Positions 8,677 to 17,327 of a stretch of DNA of 64,000 nucleotides are shown here, piece by piece. Within the stretch, counting starts at the first letter, position 1. Each line of letters starts with the position of its first letter. The notes below the pieces were generated by a model. It saw only the letters and a program-made list of their open reading frames with translations, was not told the DNA's origin and made no database searches. A program made the position numbers and the translations under genes. The stretch lies in contig LARD01000004.1 in the NCBI GenBank assembly GCA_000980375.1, forward strand, positions 160,800 to 224,799, given 5' to 3'. The stretch comes from Clostridium sp. K4410.MGS-306 (GTDB taxonomy: Bacteria; Cyanobacteriota; Vampirovibrionia; Gastranaerophilales; Gastranaerophilaceae).

Positions 8677-8892
8677 ATGGCAAAAGACGTAATCGAATTT
8701 GAAGGCAAGATTTTAGAATCACTACCGAATGCAATGTTTAGAGTTGAACTCGAAAACGGACACGAAATACTTGCTCACATTTCAGGAAAAATAAGAAAGA
8801 ATTTCATCAAAATTCTTCCCGGAGACAAAGTCAAAGTTGAAATGACTCCGTATGATTTAACCAGGGGAAGAATCACTTACAGACTTAAATAA
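8677..8892 (+). CDS. infA: Translation initiation factor IF-1
   Basis: 71 residues, an OB-fold matching the family end to end: [67 protein letters not shown]. It binds the ribosomal A site during initiation. RBS AAGAAGGT. First gene of the second ribosomal unit, with its own promoter. Confidence 0.97.
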   Translation: MAKDVIEFEGKILESLPNAMFRVELENGHEILAHISGKIRKNFIKILPGDKVKVEMTPYDLTRGRITYRLK

Positions 8893-8957
8893 ATACGCTC
8901 CCGCCTCTCGGGACGTACGCGGCAAAAACAATAAAAACACTAGATAAGGAAAACAAA

Positions 8958-9071
8958 ATGAAAGTAAGAGCATCAGTTAAAAAAATGTGCAAAGACTGCA
9001 AATTCATCAGAAGAAGAGGCAGAATCACAGTTATTTGTAAAAACCCTAAACACAAACAAAGACAGGGTTAA
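8958..9071 (+). CDS. rpmJ: 50S ribosomal protein L36
   Basis: 37 residues, normal for L36. [19 protein letters not shown] carries CxxC, followed by [13 protein letters not shown] with the remaining Cys and His of the zinc site, so this is the zinc-binding (C+) form. RBS AAGGAAA at 8947-8953. It lies between infA and rpsM as in most bacteria. Confidence 0.97.
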   Translation: MKVRASVKKMCKDCKFIRRRGRITVICKNPKHKQRQG

Positions 9072-9111
9072 TTCTATTTAGTAATCAATCAGAAAAACAT
9101 AAGGAGAAACA

Positions 9112-9477
9112 ATGGCAAGATTGGCTGGGGTTGATTTACCCCGTAACAAAAGAATGATAATCGCTTTAACCTATATCTACGGTATAGGACCAACTCGTTC
9201 TGCTAAAATCTTAGAAGCTTGCGGAATTTCACAAGACTTAAGAACAGACGATTTGACAGATGACGATATCAAAAAATTAAGAAACGAACTCACAAATTAC
9301 CACATCGAAGGTGATTTGAGAAGAGAAGAATCTCTTAACATCAAGAGATTATCTGAAATCAACTCTTACAGAGGTATGCGTCACAGAAGAAAACTCCCTG
9401 CAAGAGGACAAAGAACAAAAACTAACGCAAGAACAAGAAGAGGCAAAAAAACAGGCCCTGTTTCTAAAAAGAAATAA
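9112..9477 (+). CDS. rpsM: 30S ribosomal protein S13
   Basis: 121 residues. H2TH-type N-terminal region ([33 protein letters not shown]), the [27 protein letters not shown] signature and a basic C-terminal tail that reaches between tRNAs. RBS AAGGAGAAA. Confidence 0.98.
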   Translation: MARLAGVDLPRNKRMIIALTYIYGIGPTRSAKILEACGISQDLRTDDLTDDDIKKLRNELTNYHIEGDLRREESLNIKRLSEINSYRGMRHRRKLPARGQRTKTNARTRRGKKTGPVSKKK

Positions 9478-9527
9478 GAAATTGAGTTAGTTTAAGTACA
9501 CAAGAGTAATAATTAAAGGAAATAAAA

Positions 9528-9914
9528 ATGGCAAGACCAATTAAAACTAAAAAGAAAGAAAAAAAGAATGTATTGCAGGGTGTTGTTCACATTCAATCAA
9601 CATTTAACAATACAATCGTAACTTCTTGCGATACTCAAGGTAATGCTATTGCATGGGCATCAGCAGGCGGCTGTGGTTTTAAAGGTGCTAGAAAAGGCAC
9701 TCCGTTCGCAGCTCAATCTGCAGCAGCTCAAGTAGCTAAAAAATCAGTTGACCAAGGAATGAAAAAAGTAGAAGTATACATCAAAGGACCCGGTTCAGGC
9801 CGTGAAACAGCTATCAGAGCTATTCAGGCTGCAGGTTTGGAGATCACTTTAATCAAGGACGTAACACCTATTCCGCACAACGGATGCCGTCCTCCTAAGA
9901 AGAGAAGAGTTTAA
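9528..9914 (+). CDS. rpsK: 30S ribosomal protein S11
   Basis: 128 residues; platform protein of the 30S subunit. [29 protein letters not shown] and the C-terminal [20 protein letters not shown] signature are clear. RBS AAAGGAAAT. An interspersed palindromic element separates it from rpsD. Confidence 0.98.
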   Translation: MARPIKTKKKEKKNVLQGVVHIQSTFNNTIVTSCDTQGNAIAWASAGGCGFKGARKGTPFAAQSAAAQVAKKSVDQGMKKVEVYIKGPGSGRETAIRAIQAAGLEITLIKDVTPIPHNGCRPPKKRRV

Positions 9915-9927
9915 TCTCTGACCTTCC

Positions 9928-10000
9928 CGTCATTCCGGAATGTATTTCGGAATCCCCGTAAAATACGGACAAAGAGAGCCTGATAAAAATCAGGATGACG
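9928..10000. repeat. 73-bp palindromic element inside the ribosomal operon
   Basis: The ends are inverted (CGTCAT 9928-9933, ATGACG 9995-10000). Inside are three small inverted repeats: TTCCG...CGGAA, CCGTA-AAA-TACGG and CCTGA-TAAAAA-TCAGG, giving a cloverleaf-like fold. The layout resembles the small palindromic interspersed elements seen between genes in many bacterial genomes. Only one copy is in this window, so repeat status is inferred. Confidence 0.5.
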
Positions 10001-10039
10001 TAAAAATAGTTAAGAAAAAGAAAGAAAAAGGAGTCAAAA

Positions 10040-10639
10040 TTGGCTAAATATACAGGACCTTCAAATAAATTATTCCGTAACTTCGGTGTAACGGATTTAT
10101 CTAACAGAAAGTTGGTTTCTTCTTTGAGACAGACTGCTTCAGGTCAGCATGGTGCTGCAAGAAAAAAACTTTCTGACTATGCTCTTCACTTAAATGAAAA
10201 GCAAAAAATCAGACTTACATACTTAGTAAGCGAAAAACAGTTTGCAAAATACTACAACAAAGCTGCAAGAACAAAAGGCGTTACAGGTACAGTTCTTTTA
10301 CAATTGTTAGAATCAAGACTTGATAACGTTGTGTTCAGAGCAGGTTTTGCAACAACAAGAAAACAATCCAGACAAATCGTTAACCACGGCCACGTGCTTG
10401 TTAACGGCAAAAAAGTTGACATTCCATCATACCTAGTTAAAGCAGGCGACGAAATCACAGTAAGAGCAAAAAGCTCAGACTTCGTTAAAGCTGTTATGGA
10501 ACCGTTAGATGTAGCTGCTCCAGCATGGATGACAGTTGATGCTAACGCTCAAAAAATCGTGTTCGATAGAATTCCTGAAAGAGAAGAGCTTGATCCTGAA
10601 TTCAAAGAACAACTCGTTATTGAGTACTACTCAAAATAA
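10040..10639 (+). CDS. rpsD: 30S ribosomal protein S4
   Basis: 199 residues. Primary 16S binder, with the S4 domain in the middle (LESRLDNVVFRAGFATTRKQSRQIVNHGHVLVNGKKVDIPSYLVKAGDEI). The start codon is TTG at 10040, set by AAAAGGAGT 6-8 bases upstream; translation from it gives the expected LAKYTGPSNKLFRNFG (read as M). The N-terminal zinc cysteines of some S4 proteins are absent. A palindromic element lies just upstream. Confidence 0.96.
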   Translation: MAKYTGPSNKLFRNFGVTDLSNRKLVSSLRQTASGQHGAARKKLSDYALHLNEKQKIRLTYLVSEKQFAKYYNKAARTKGVTGTVLLQLLESRLDNVVFRAGFATTRKQSRQIVNHGHVLVNGKKVDIPSYLVKAGDEITVRAKSSDFVKAVMEPLDVAAPAWMTVDANAQKIVFDRIPEREELDPEFKEQLVIEYYSK

Positions 10640-10679
10640 TCCACATAAGTCCGAATAACTACAATTAGGAGAAAAACAG

Positions 10680-11666
10680 ATGGAATTAAAAATTAAAAAC
10701 GTAACAACAACAACCGGTTCTGACGGATCACAATACGGAAAATTTTCTATTGAACCGTTAGAAAGAGGCTTTGGTAATACAATCGGAAACGCATTAAGAC
10801 GTGTATTGCTTTCTTCATTGGAAGGTGCAGCTGTTACAGCAGTTAGAATCGAAGGTATTACTCACGAATACACAGCTATCCCGGGTATTGTTGAAGACGT
10901 TATTGATATAATGTTGAATCTTAAAGGTATGGTTGTAAAAACTGATTCAAAAGAACCTCAACAGTTAAGATTAGACATTGATAAACCGGGCCCTGTTTTG
11001 GCTTCTGACATTCAACTTCCTGCAGGCGTTAAAATTGTTAACCCCGACTGGTTGATTTGTACAGTTGCTGAAGGCGGTTCTATCCACGCTGATATCGTGG
11101 TAGAAACAGGCAAAGGTTACATTGCTCACGACGTATTGAAAAACAATAACGGTGCAATGCCTATCGATATGTTACCTATCGATGCAACATTCATGCCTAT
11201 CAAACGTGTCAGCTACAATGTAGAAAACACTCGTGTAGGCGATGTTACAGACTTCGACAAACTTAACCTCGAAATCTGGTCAAATGGTTCTATCGATGTA
11301 AACGTTGCATTGTCTCAAGCAGCTAACATCTTAATCGAACACTTTATGCAAATTGCGGCAATCACAGGTACTCCTGTTGTTTCTATGCCTCAGGTTGCAG
11401 CTGTGATTGAAGAAGAAGTTGTTGCTGATACAAGTGCTCCTACAATTTCAATCGAAGATTTGGAATTGTCTGTAAGAGCATACAACTGCTTGAAAAGAGC
11501 AAGCATCAACAACATGGCTGAATTACTGAAAAAATCAGAACATGATTTGTTGAACATCAAAAACTTCGGTAAAAAATCATCTGACGAAGTTATCGAAAAA
11601 TTACACCAATTTGGTTTAGACCTTATGCCTAACCCTGAAGGTGTAGATATGGACGAGCTTGTATAG
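10680..11666 (+). CDS. rpoA: DNA-directed RNA polymerase subunit alpha
   Basis: 328 residues. N-terminal assembly domain (FSIEPLERGFGNTIGNALRRVLLSSLEGAAVTAVRIEGITHEY) to about residue 235, a linker, then the C-terminal domain with two helix-hairpin-helix motifs (IEDLELSVRAYNCLKRASINNMAELLKKSE...LLNIKNFGKKSSDEVIEKLHQFGL). RBS AGGAGAAAA. In the standard rpsD-rpoA-rplQ order. Confidence 0.98.
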   Translation: MELKIKNVTTTTGSDGSQYGKFSIEPLERGFGNTIGNALRRVLLSSLEGAAVTAVRIEGITHEYTAIPGIVEDVIDIMLNLKGMVVKTDSKEPQQLRLDIDKPGPVLASDIQLPAGVKIVNPDWLICTVAEGGSIHADIVVETGKGYIAHDVLKNNNGAMPIDMLPIDATFMPIKRVSYNVENTRVGDVTDFDKLNLEIWSNGSIDVNVALSQAANILIEHFMQIAAITGTPVVSMPQVAAVIEEEVVADTSAPTISIEDLELSVRAYNCLKRASINNMAELLKKSEHDLLNIKNFGKKSSDEVIEKLHQFGLDLMPNPEGVDMDELV

Positions 11667-11711
11667 TCTGTATTTAAGAACAGAAATAATTAAGAAAAAG
11701 GATAAATAAAA

Positions 11712-12149
11712 ATGAGACACCAGTCTAAAAAACATCACTTAGGAAAAGCACAAGACCAAAGAAATGCCTTGTTGCGTTCTTTAGCGACTGAACTTATTTT
11801 GCACGGTGAAATTAAAACTACTATGGCAAGAGCAAAAGCTCTTAAACCTTATGCAGAAAACATTATCACTCTTGCAAAACAAGGTACTCTTCACTCAAGA
11901 AGATTGGCTGCAAAATTCATCTTTGACAAAGAAACTGGCAAATTTATGAATTTTGAAACAGGCGAAGTTCTTGAAGGCGTAGAAAAAGCTGATAAAGAAC
12001 AAAAAGCTGTTGCTCAAACAATTTTGAGAAAATTGTTTGTTGAAACAGGCAAAAAATACGCTAACAGAAACGGCGGTTACACAAGAATCTACAGAATGCC
12101 TCCAAGACGCGGCGATGCTGCTGAAATGGCATTGATTCAACTCGTTTAA
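11712..12149 (+). CDS. rplQ: 50S ribosomal protein L17
   Basis: 145 residues, longer than the ~120-127 of many L17s. The MRHQSKKHHLGKAQDQRNALLRSLATELILHGEIKTTMARAKALKPYAE core is typical. Extra residues lie in the middle (DKETGKFMNFETGEVLEGVEKADKEQ) before the conserved end GGYTRIYRMPPRRGDAAEMALIQLV. RBS AAAGGATAA. Confidence 0.97.
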   Translation: MRHQSKKHHLGKAQDQRNALLRSLATELILHGEIKTTMARAKALKPYAENIITLAKQGTLHSRRLAAKFIFDKETGKFMNFETGEVLEGVEKADKEQKAVAQTILRKLFVETGKKYANRNGGYTRIYRMPPRRGDAAEMALIQLV

Positions 12150-12160
12150 TCGAGGGTGTG

Positions 12161-12946
12161 ATGCCGAAGTATTCAATTATAGTTGAATATATCGGAACAA
12201 ATTATTCGGGCTCACAAGTTCAGCCTGATAAGGTAACGATTCAGTCTGAACTTAACAAAGCCCTTAGCACATTGAAAGTGGCAGATGCCTTTAACGAAGA
12301 AGGCAGCCAAAAACAAATAATCAAGACAATCTTCTCAGGCAGGACTGATGCAGGTGTGCATTCAAAGGGTCAGGTTGTCCATTTTGAAAGTTCAAAACCC
12401 ATTGTTGCTTCAAGGTTTTTAAACTCGATAAACGGAATCTTACCTAATGATATAAGCGTTAAATCAATTCAAGAAGTTGATGAAAAGTTTCATGCACAGT
12501 TGAGTGCAAAATACAGAGTGTATCAGTACAAAATTGTCAACAGACAACACAGAAGCGCTTGGGATAAACATTCTCTCCTTGTTAGGGAACCCTTAAACAT
12601 TGAGAGGATGAATAAGGGCCTATCATATTTAATCGGAGAACATGATTTTACTTCGTTTAAATCAATGAGAACGGCCAACCCCGCAAAAGATTGTATTGTA
12701 TACAAAGCTGAATGCAAAAAAGAAGGTGATATTATTACTTTTGAAATTGCAGGCAACAGGTTTTTGTATAATATGGTCAGAACAATTGTCGGTACTTTGC
12801 TTATGATTGAGCACAATAAATTTGAACCCGAATTTATGAAACAAGTGCTCGAAGCTAAAGACAGAACAAAAGCGGGTCCCACAATCAGCCCTGACGGGTT
12901 GACACTGATTGAAGTGGGATATGAACAATATAACTTAGTTAAGTAA
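12161..12946 (+). CDS. truA: tRNA pseudouridine synthase A
   Basis: Makes pseudouridine at positions 38-40 of tRNA anticodon arms. 261 residues. The catalytic Asp is in FSGRTDAGVHSKGQVVHF, and AGNRFLYNMVRTIVGTLL is also characteristic. The ATG at 12161 is preferred over the GTG at 12158, since GAGGG (12152-12156) would be too close to the GTG. Only 11 bases follow rplQ, so it is part of the operon; the rplQ-truA-rplM-rpsI order is widespread. Confidence 0.95.
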   Translation: MPKYSIIVEYIGTNYSGSQVQPDKVTIQSELNKALSTLKVADAFNEEGSQKQIIKTIFSGRTDAGVHSKGQVVHFESSKPIVASRFLNSINGILPNDISVKSIQEVDEKFHAQLSAKYRVYQYKIVNRQHRSAWDKHSLLVREPLNIERMNKGLSYLIGEHDFTSFKSMRTANPAKDCIVYKAECKKEGDIITFEIAGNRFLYNMVRTIVGTLLMIEHNKFEPEFMKQVLEAKDRTKAGPTISPDGLTLIEVGYEQYNLVK

Positions 12947-12976
12947 ACAAAAGAAAAATAAAAGGAAAACTGAAAG

Positions 12977-13414
12977 ATGAAAACATATTCAGCAAAACCT
13001 CTTGAAGTTGAAAGAAAATGGTATGTAATCGACGCCGAAGGTAAAACTTTGGGCAGATTGGCTACTGTTTGCGCTAACTTACTCAGAGGCAAATTAAAAC
13101 CTGAATACACACCTAACGTTGATACAGGTGATTTTGTTATCGTTATCAACGCTGACAAAATTCAGGTTACAGGCAACAAAGAAACAGATAAAATTTACTA
13201 CCACCACACAATGTATCCGGGCGGATTAAAATCAATTTCTTTCAAAGATTTGATGGCAAAAGACCCTACAAAAGCTATTGAAAAAGCTGTTAAAGGTATG
13301 CTTCCTCACAATACATTGGGTGCACAACAGTTCACTAAACTTAAAGTTTATGCAGGTGCTGAACATCCGCACGAAGCTCAAAAACCTGTAGTTTATGAAA
13401 TGGAGGTTAAATAA
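12977..13414 (+). CDS. rplM: 50S ribosomal protein L13
   Basis: 145 residues. [52 protein letters not shown] and [30 protein letters not shown] are family hallmarks. RBS AAAAGGAAAA. The stop overlaps the rpsI start (TAATG). Confidence 0.98.
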   Translation: MKTYSAKPLEVERKWYVIDAEGKTLGRLATVCANLLRGKLKPEYTPNVDTGDFVIVINADKIQVTGNKETDKIYYHHTMYPGGLKSISFKDLMAKDPTKAIEKAVKGMLPHNTLGAQQFTKLKVYAGAEHPHEAQKPVVYEMEVK

Positions 13415-13812
13415 TGGCTGATACTAAAGAATTCAAAGCAACAGGCAGAAGAAAGACCTCTATTGCAGTTGTAAAACTGGTTAAAGGTAAAGGCAGAGTA
13501 TTCATTAACGGTAAAACTATGGATGCATATCTTGGTAACAGACCGGCTATGAAAATTCTTGTTTACAAACCTTTAGCATTGACAGAAAACATGGAAAACT
13601 TTGACGTTAAAGTTAAAGCTGTTGGCGGCGGTATCTGCTCTCAAGCGGGTGCTATCAGACACGGTATTTCAAGAGCATTGTTACAGTACAACCCTGAATT
13701 AAGATCTGTTCTTAAAGCAGAAGGCTTGTTAACAAGAGACGCTCGCGTTAAAGAACGTAAAAAATACGGTAGAAAAAGAGCAAGAAAAAGATTCCAATTC
13801 TCAAAACGTTAG
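13414..13812 (+). CDS. rpsI: 30S ribosomal protein S9
   Basis: 132 residues. [26 protein letters not shown] and [20 protein letters not shown] are conserved; the C-terminus ends [12 protein letters not shown], the tail that contacts P-site tRNA. Coupled to rplM through a TAATG overlap (RBS GGAGG within the rplM end). Last gene of the operon. Confidence 0.98.
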   Translation: MADTKEFKATGRRKTSIAVVKLVKGKGRVFINGKTMDAYLGNRPAMKILVYKPLALTENMENFDVKVKAVGGGICSQAGAIRHGISRALLQYNPELRSVLKAEGLLTRDARVKERKKYGRKRARKRFQFSKR

Positions 13813-13851
13813 AGAGTTACGGCACAGCCAAAAAATCTTTTTTATACTTTT

Positions 13852-13890
13852 ACAAAAACAGTTTTCGAATACATCGAAGGCTGTTTTTGT
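13852..13890 (+). terminator. Probable terminator after rpsI
   Basis: ACAAAAACAG (13852-13861) pairs with CTGTTTTTGT (13881-13890), and an inner TTCGA/TCGAA pair extends the fold. The Ts lie within the stem rather than after it, so it may be a weak terminator. Confidence 0.55.
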
Positions 13891-13922
13891 ATGAAGTGAG
13901 TGTTACAAAAAACGTAAGCAAC

Positions 13923-13961
13923 TAGCAAAAAAATTTTTGAGCGTTGTTATATCTGTATAAT
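13923..13961 (+). promoter_or_regulatory. Promoter region with 17-bp element, copy 1
   Basis: TAGCAAAAAAATTTTTG (13923-13939) is followed by TATAAT at 13956-13961. The same 17 bases occur at 16236-16252 and 59788-59804. The core CAAAAA/TTTTTG is self-complementary, so it could be an operator or an A-tract UP-type element. Confidence 0.55.
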
Positions 13962-13983
13962 ACAGTTAATTTTCAGGAGAATT

Positions 13984-14643
13984 ATGAATATAACCCCAAT
14001 TTCTATATCAAATATAGCGCAAAAAACCGGCATAAGCTTTGCTAAAAAAATTGAAAGCAGCACACAGGATAATAAAGCATCTGGAGAAAACTGCAAAAAT
14101 TGCGTTTCACCGGAAAAAATGCTTACAGCCCTTGTTGCACTTGCCGGACTGACTACGTTAAACAGTTGCCAGGATGATTTTAAATATAGAGAAATGAATA
14201 ATTTAAAAAATAAGTATTTTGAAAGTCTTTCAGAACAAGAAAAACAGCTATCTAAATCTGATGAAAAAACTTATGTTTTTGATGCACAAAAAGACAGTCT
14301 TTTTAAAGAAACTGATAAGTATAAATATAGTCATACAAGAATAAAAACGCCGGAAAAAACAACTGTTGTGGGCAATATTGTGAGAAAAGAAGATGGAAAA
14401 GCGCTCAAATTTATCAATGTTTATAATAAAGAAAATATTATACAATCAAGTACCTTAAAAGATCCTAAAACAAATGATGTTTTCTATGCTCAATATACAA
14501 ACAAGGGATACTTGACGGCTATTCATGATAAAAATGGTGATGAACTTCCAAGCTCTCGATTTGGAGATGTGGCTGGAATTCTAATGATGGCAATTTGTCT
14601 TTACGGAATAAATATAGCAAAAAGCATTTTTATGGAAAAATAG
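13984..14643 (+). CDS. Tagged small protein with central hydrophobic segment, unknown
   Basis: 219 residues, no family recognised. It begins MNITPISISNIAQKTGISFAKKIE, the M-x-I...SF-x-K tag shared by several proteins here. A hydrophobic stretch (MLTALVALAGLTTLNSC, residues 45-61) ends in a lipobox-like LNSC, but it starts too far from the N-terminus for a standard lipoprotein signal. A charged central domain and a C-terminal hydrophobic segment (GILMMAICLYGINIA) follow. RBS AGGAGAATT. Preceded by the first copy of the 17-bp element and a TATAAT box. Confidence 0.7.
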   Translation: MNITPISISNIAQKTGISFAKKIESSTQDNKASGENCKNCVSPEKMLTALVALAGLTTLNSCQDDFKYREMNNLKNKYFESLSEQEKQLSKSDEKTYVFDAQKDSLFKETDKYKYSHTRIKTPEKTTVVGNIVRKEDGKALKFINVYNKENIIQSSTLKDPKTNDVFYAQYTNKGYLTAIHDKNGDELPSSRFGDVAGILMMAICLYGINIAKSIFMEK

Positions 14644-14719
14644 ACTGTTCGAGAAAGATTCGTGATAAGGAACAACGTGACGTGAACGAATTTTTTAAGT
14701 GACAATTGAAAAGGTGAGT

Positions 14720-14754
14720 CAGTGACGGCTCGAGAAGTCGAGTCGGCAGTGACG
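14720..14754. repeat. Hairpin flanked by direct repeats
   Basis: CAGTGACG occurs at 14720-14727 and again at 14747-14754. Between them CGGCTCGA (14726-14733) pairs with TCGAGTCG (14738-14745) around a GAAG loop, with one G-T pair. The surrounding stretch 14644-14755 is richer in G+C than its neighbours and holds a further ATTCGT...ACGAAT pair. It has no reading frame and looks like an intergenic repeat or structured RNA; no second copy is seen here. Confidence 0.4.
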
Positions 14755-14796
14755 ATACTAGATTATACTTTAATTAAAGAAATTTTATAGTATTTC

Positions 14797-14832
14797 AAAA
14801 AATATATTGACCATATGGTTAATATATTTTTT
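14797..14832. promoter_or_regulatory. 36-bp palindrome centred on CCATATGG
   Basis: The two 18-base halves (14797-14814 and 14815-14832) are complementary except at one position and end in a T-run, so it could terminate transcription from 13984. The centre ACCATATGGT (14810-14819) recurs at 22079-22088, in both cases 70-110 bases upstream of a gene for an exported protein, which also fits an operator. Confidence 0.45.
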
Positions 14833-14927
14833 TTAACCTTTAACCCCGAGATTGATGTATTTGTCATGCGCAAAAAGTATTATTTAACTATAAAAGTTGA
14901 GTAACTCTTGGGGAGTATAGAGTAGTA

Positions 14928-16133
14928 ATGAGAAGTATCGTAAAGTTTAGTACAAAATTATCTTTGGCGGCATTTACCGTTATTTTGGGTATGTCATCTG
15001 TTATGGCCAATACTTTGTCTGAGGTTGAAATTAGCGCTCAAGACACAGGCTACGGTATTGTTTTAAAAACTGATGAAGCAGCACAAATGAAAAAAATCAT
15101 TTCATCTGATAATAAGATGACAATTGAGCTAAAAGATGTAGAAGTTTCTCCCGACCTCAACACTGTGTACAATAACGCCGAAAACATCGATAATGTTACA
15201 ATTTCACCGGCATCAAAAGGCGATATCAAAATAGTTTTCAAAGGTGAAGGTATTTCAAACAGCAGAGTTTCTTTCGAATCTGCAAAAAATATTATACCTG
15301 CACTCAACCAAAATAAAAGCAGCCAATCCATTCAGTTAAGCGGCCCTGTGTCTAGCTATACACCTGTTTATAATCCGGAAGCTTTTGCACAAGATTCTGA
15401 AGATTCGCAAACATCTAACCCGCAATTGAATGAAGTATTAACAAAAATGCATGTTACAAGAAGTATGCTTGTGACAGCAAAAAAATATGCCAAAAAGACA
15501 ATACATAAAGTTGAGTCAGGCGATATCAATTTTGCAACTGTTTTTGGAGTAATCCTTGTTATTGCAGCATTTATGCTTAAACCGAGAAGAAAATCTGCAC
15601 CTGAGCAAAGACCTCAATCTCTTACAGGTATTCTTTCTAACAAAAGCCCTCAAATGCAGCGTGAAATTGGCTTGAACCGCGAAATGACATCTAACATGAA
15701 TCTTGGTGCAGGCAGAGCAGCTTCTTTAAATTCCAATGCATTGAAAACAGGCTATGGAATGAGAGCTTACCAACAAAGCCAAAAAAATCCTTATATGTCT
15801 AACACAACATCAAATGGTGTTTCCGGTATTGCAAGAAGAAAACCCTTGCAAAGCGCAGCTCCTGTAAAAAGACAAACTACATCAAACAGACCGGTATCAT
15901 TAAATATGAATGTTCCTATAAAATCAAACAGACCGGCTATGACAAGCCCTGTTGCTTCCAAAACAATTCCTGCTGCAAAGTCAAAAGCGGCAATGGAACC
16001 TTCTGATTTGGATAGTATGAAATTTTTGGAATCAATTACAAAAATATATGAAAAAAATGGCAGAACAGACCTTGCAAAAGGCTTGAAAGACAACCTGAGA
16101 AAAGCACAAATGTCAGGCCACGCAGCCATGTAA
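14928..16133 (+). CDS. Exported AMIN-like-domain protein with transmembrane segment
   Basis: 401 residues. Signal-peptide-like start (MRSIVKFSTKLSLAAFTVILGMSSVMA), then a beta-rich region at about 30-115 (LSEVEISAQDTGYGIVLKTDE...VTISPASKGDIKIVFKGEGISN) resembling AMIN domains of PilQ and AmiC. A transmembrane helix follows at about 200-222 (FATVFGVILVIAAFML), then a low-complexity Ser/Asn/Gln/Arg-rich stretch, and finally a short helical domain (DLDSMKFLESITKIYEKNGRTDLAKGLKDNLRKAQ). This suggests an envelope protein contacting peptidoglycan and reaching into the cytoplasm. A clear terminator follows. Confidence 0.7.
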   Translation: MRSIVKFSTKLSLAAFTVILGMSSVMANTLSEVEISAQDTGYGIVLKTDEAAQMKKIISSDNKMTIELKDVEVSPDLNTVYNNAENIDNVTISPASKGDIKIVFKGEGISNSRVSFESAKNIIPALNQNKSSQSIQLSGPVSSYTPVYNPEAFAQDSEDSQTSNPQLNEVLTKMHVTRSMLVTAKKYAKKTIHKVESGDINFATVFGVILVIAAFMLKPRRKSAPEQRPQSLTGILSNKSPQMQREIGLNREMTSNMNLGAGRAASLNSNALKTGYGMRAYQQSQKNPYMSNTTSNGVSGIARRKPLQSAAPVKRQTTSNRPVSLNMNVPIKSNRPAMTSPVASKTIPAAKSKAAMEPSDLDSMKFLESITKIYEKNGRTDLAKGLKDNLRKAQMSGHAAM

Positions 16134-16198
16134 GATAAACAGTTTAAGAAGTGTAACTACAAGAGAGAGAAATAAATAGACGATACTCAACAATATAC

Positions 16199-16226
16199 GA
16201 GACAGCAAAAACTGTCTCTTTTTTTT
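16199..16226 (+). terminator. Rho-independent terminator after the AMIN-like gene
   Basis: GAGACAG (16199-16205), loop CAAAAA, CTGTCTC (16212-16218), then eight Ts. Confidence 0.9.
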
Positions 16227-16235
16227 ATAATAAAA

Positions 16236-16267
16236 TAGCAAAAAAATTTTTGTTTATTTTTTATACT
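16236..16267 (+). promoter_or_regulatory. Promoter region with 17-bp element, copy 2
   Basis: TAGCAAAAAAATTTTTG at 16236-16252 is identical to the copies at 13923 and 59788. A possible -10 box, TATACT, lies at 16262-16267, close to the 16282 start codon. Confidence 0.5.
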
Positions 16268-16281
16268 ACCAGGTGAACGTT

Positions 16282-17232
16282 ATGCAAATATTTTTTAACA
16301 GTTATTTTAATACCCCATCGTCTTTTAAAAAACAAAAAAATACACAATCATTTAAAGCAGCAATACCAAAAAATGTATCTGATATCACTAAAACTCAGAT
16401 AGAAACCTGTATAAAACAGGGTATGAGCGTCAAAAGCATAGCTGAATTTTTAAATATAAGGCTAAATGCCTTATACAAAGCTATGGAAGAATTTAATATA
16501 ATGACCGTGAATAAACAAAATAGGTTAAATAACCAGAAGAGTATGCATATTCTTAACTCTACTTTGCCAAAAATGCTGGCTAAAAATGCAGATCTTTTTG
16601 AAATGGCACAGGCAACCGGAGTTGATCAAAAGAAAATAATCTCCTGGATTGCAGAAAGAACAAACAAATCTTTTAAAGAAACCCGCCACAAAATGCTGCA
16701 GGACCTGTTTAAAAAAAATTATAATAAAGCACAAATTGCAGAATTGCTCGGTATAAAAGAGCATACAGTAAAAAGAATGAAATATAATCTTGGTGTTTTT
16801 GAGGTTGTAAAAAAAGATAAAAAAGTTGAAATGATTAAACAAATGCTTTCTTCCGGAATGTACCCTAAAGAAATTGCCCAAAAACTTGATATGGCTGTTT
16901 GTACAATTTATATGTACATGAAGGAATATAAACTTAAAAATCTTATATCAGAGTATCAAAAGAAAACTATTCTTGAACGCTCAAAGCAAGGCCTCAGTCT
17001 GTCTGCTATTGCAAAAGAACTGCGCATTGACAGGGCAAGCATTGCAAGGTTTGTAGACAAACACGAACTCAAACAAGAGATTATGCAGCTGCGAAACGAA
17101 TATAATAAATCTATTGCCAGTAGGGTAAAAGACTCTTCATTGAAAACAGTTGCGGGTGAAATGAATCTTTCTCATTGTCAAATTAAATACAGGCTGAAAA
17201 AGGCACAGGATTCTTCCAATCTCCCCCAATAG
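16282..17232 (+). CDS. Tandem helix-turn-helix array protein
   Basis: About 316 residues from ATG 16282 (AGGTGA 6 bases upstream; a GTG at 16273 would add three residues). After a tagged N-terminus (MQIFFNSYFNTPSSFKKQKNTQSFKAA) come about six HTH-like modules of roughly 40-50 residues: GMSVKSIAEFLNIRLNALYK, LFEMAQATGVDQKKIISWI, KAQIAELLGIKEHTVKRMK, YPKEIAQKLDMAVCTIYMYM, SLSAIAKELRIDRASIARFV and LKTVAGEMNLSHCQIKYRL. No catalytic or ligand domain is visible. Sequence-specific DNA binding by a modular array is inferred; the protein is not assigned to a named family. Confidence 0.7.
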   Translation: MQIFFNSYFNTPSSFKKQKNTQSFKAAIPKNVSDITKTQIETCIKQGMSVKSIAEFLNIRLNALYKAMEEFNIMTVNKQNRLNNQKSMHILNSTLPKMLAKNADLFEMAQATGVDQKKIISWIAERTNKSFKETRHKMLQDLFKKNYNKAQIAELLGIKEHTVKRMKYNLGVFEVVKKDKKVEMIKQMLSSGMYPKEIAQKLDMAVCTIYMYMKEYKLKNLISEYQKKTILERSKQGLSLSAIAKELRIDRASIARFVDKHELKQEIMQLRNEYNKSIASRVKDSSLKTVAGEMNLSHCQIKYRLKKAQDSSNLPQ

Positions 17233-17327
17233 ACCCATATTTAGGTGATTTTGTATTTTTACTTCTTGTTTTATGATTTAATAAGACTAGGCCTAAATTT
17301 TTACAGGTGCGTTTAAAGGAGTTTAAC

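Noticed and set aside
12523..13158. 211-codon minus-strand frame across truA and rplM
   Set aside because: Lies antisense to two clear genes and has no family features.
13937..13961. TTGAGC and TATAAT as -35/-10 of the 13984 gene
   Set aside because: Spacer is only 13 bases; the conserved 17-bp element is better regarded as a separate signal.
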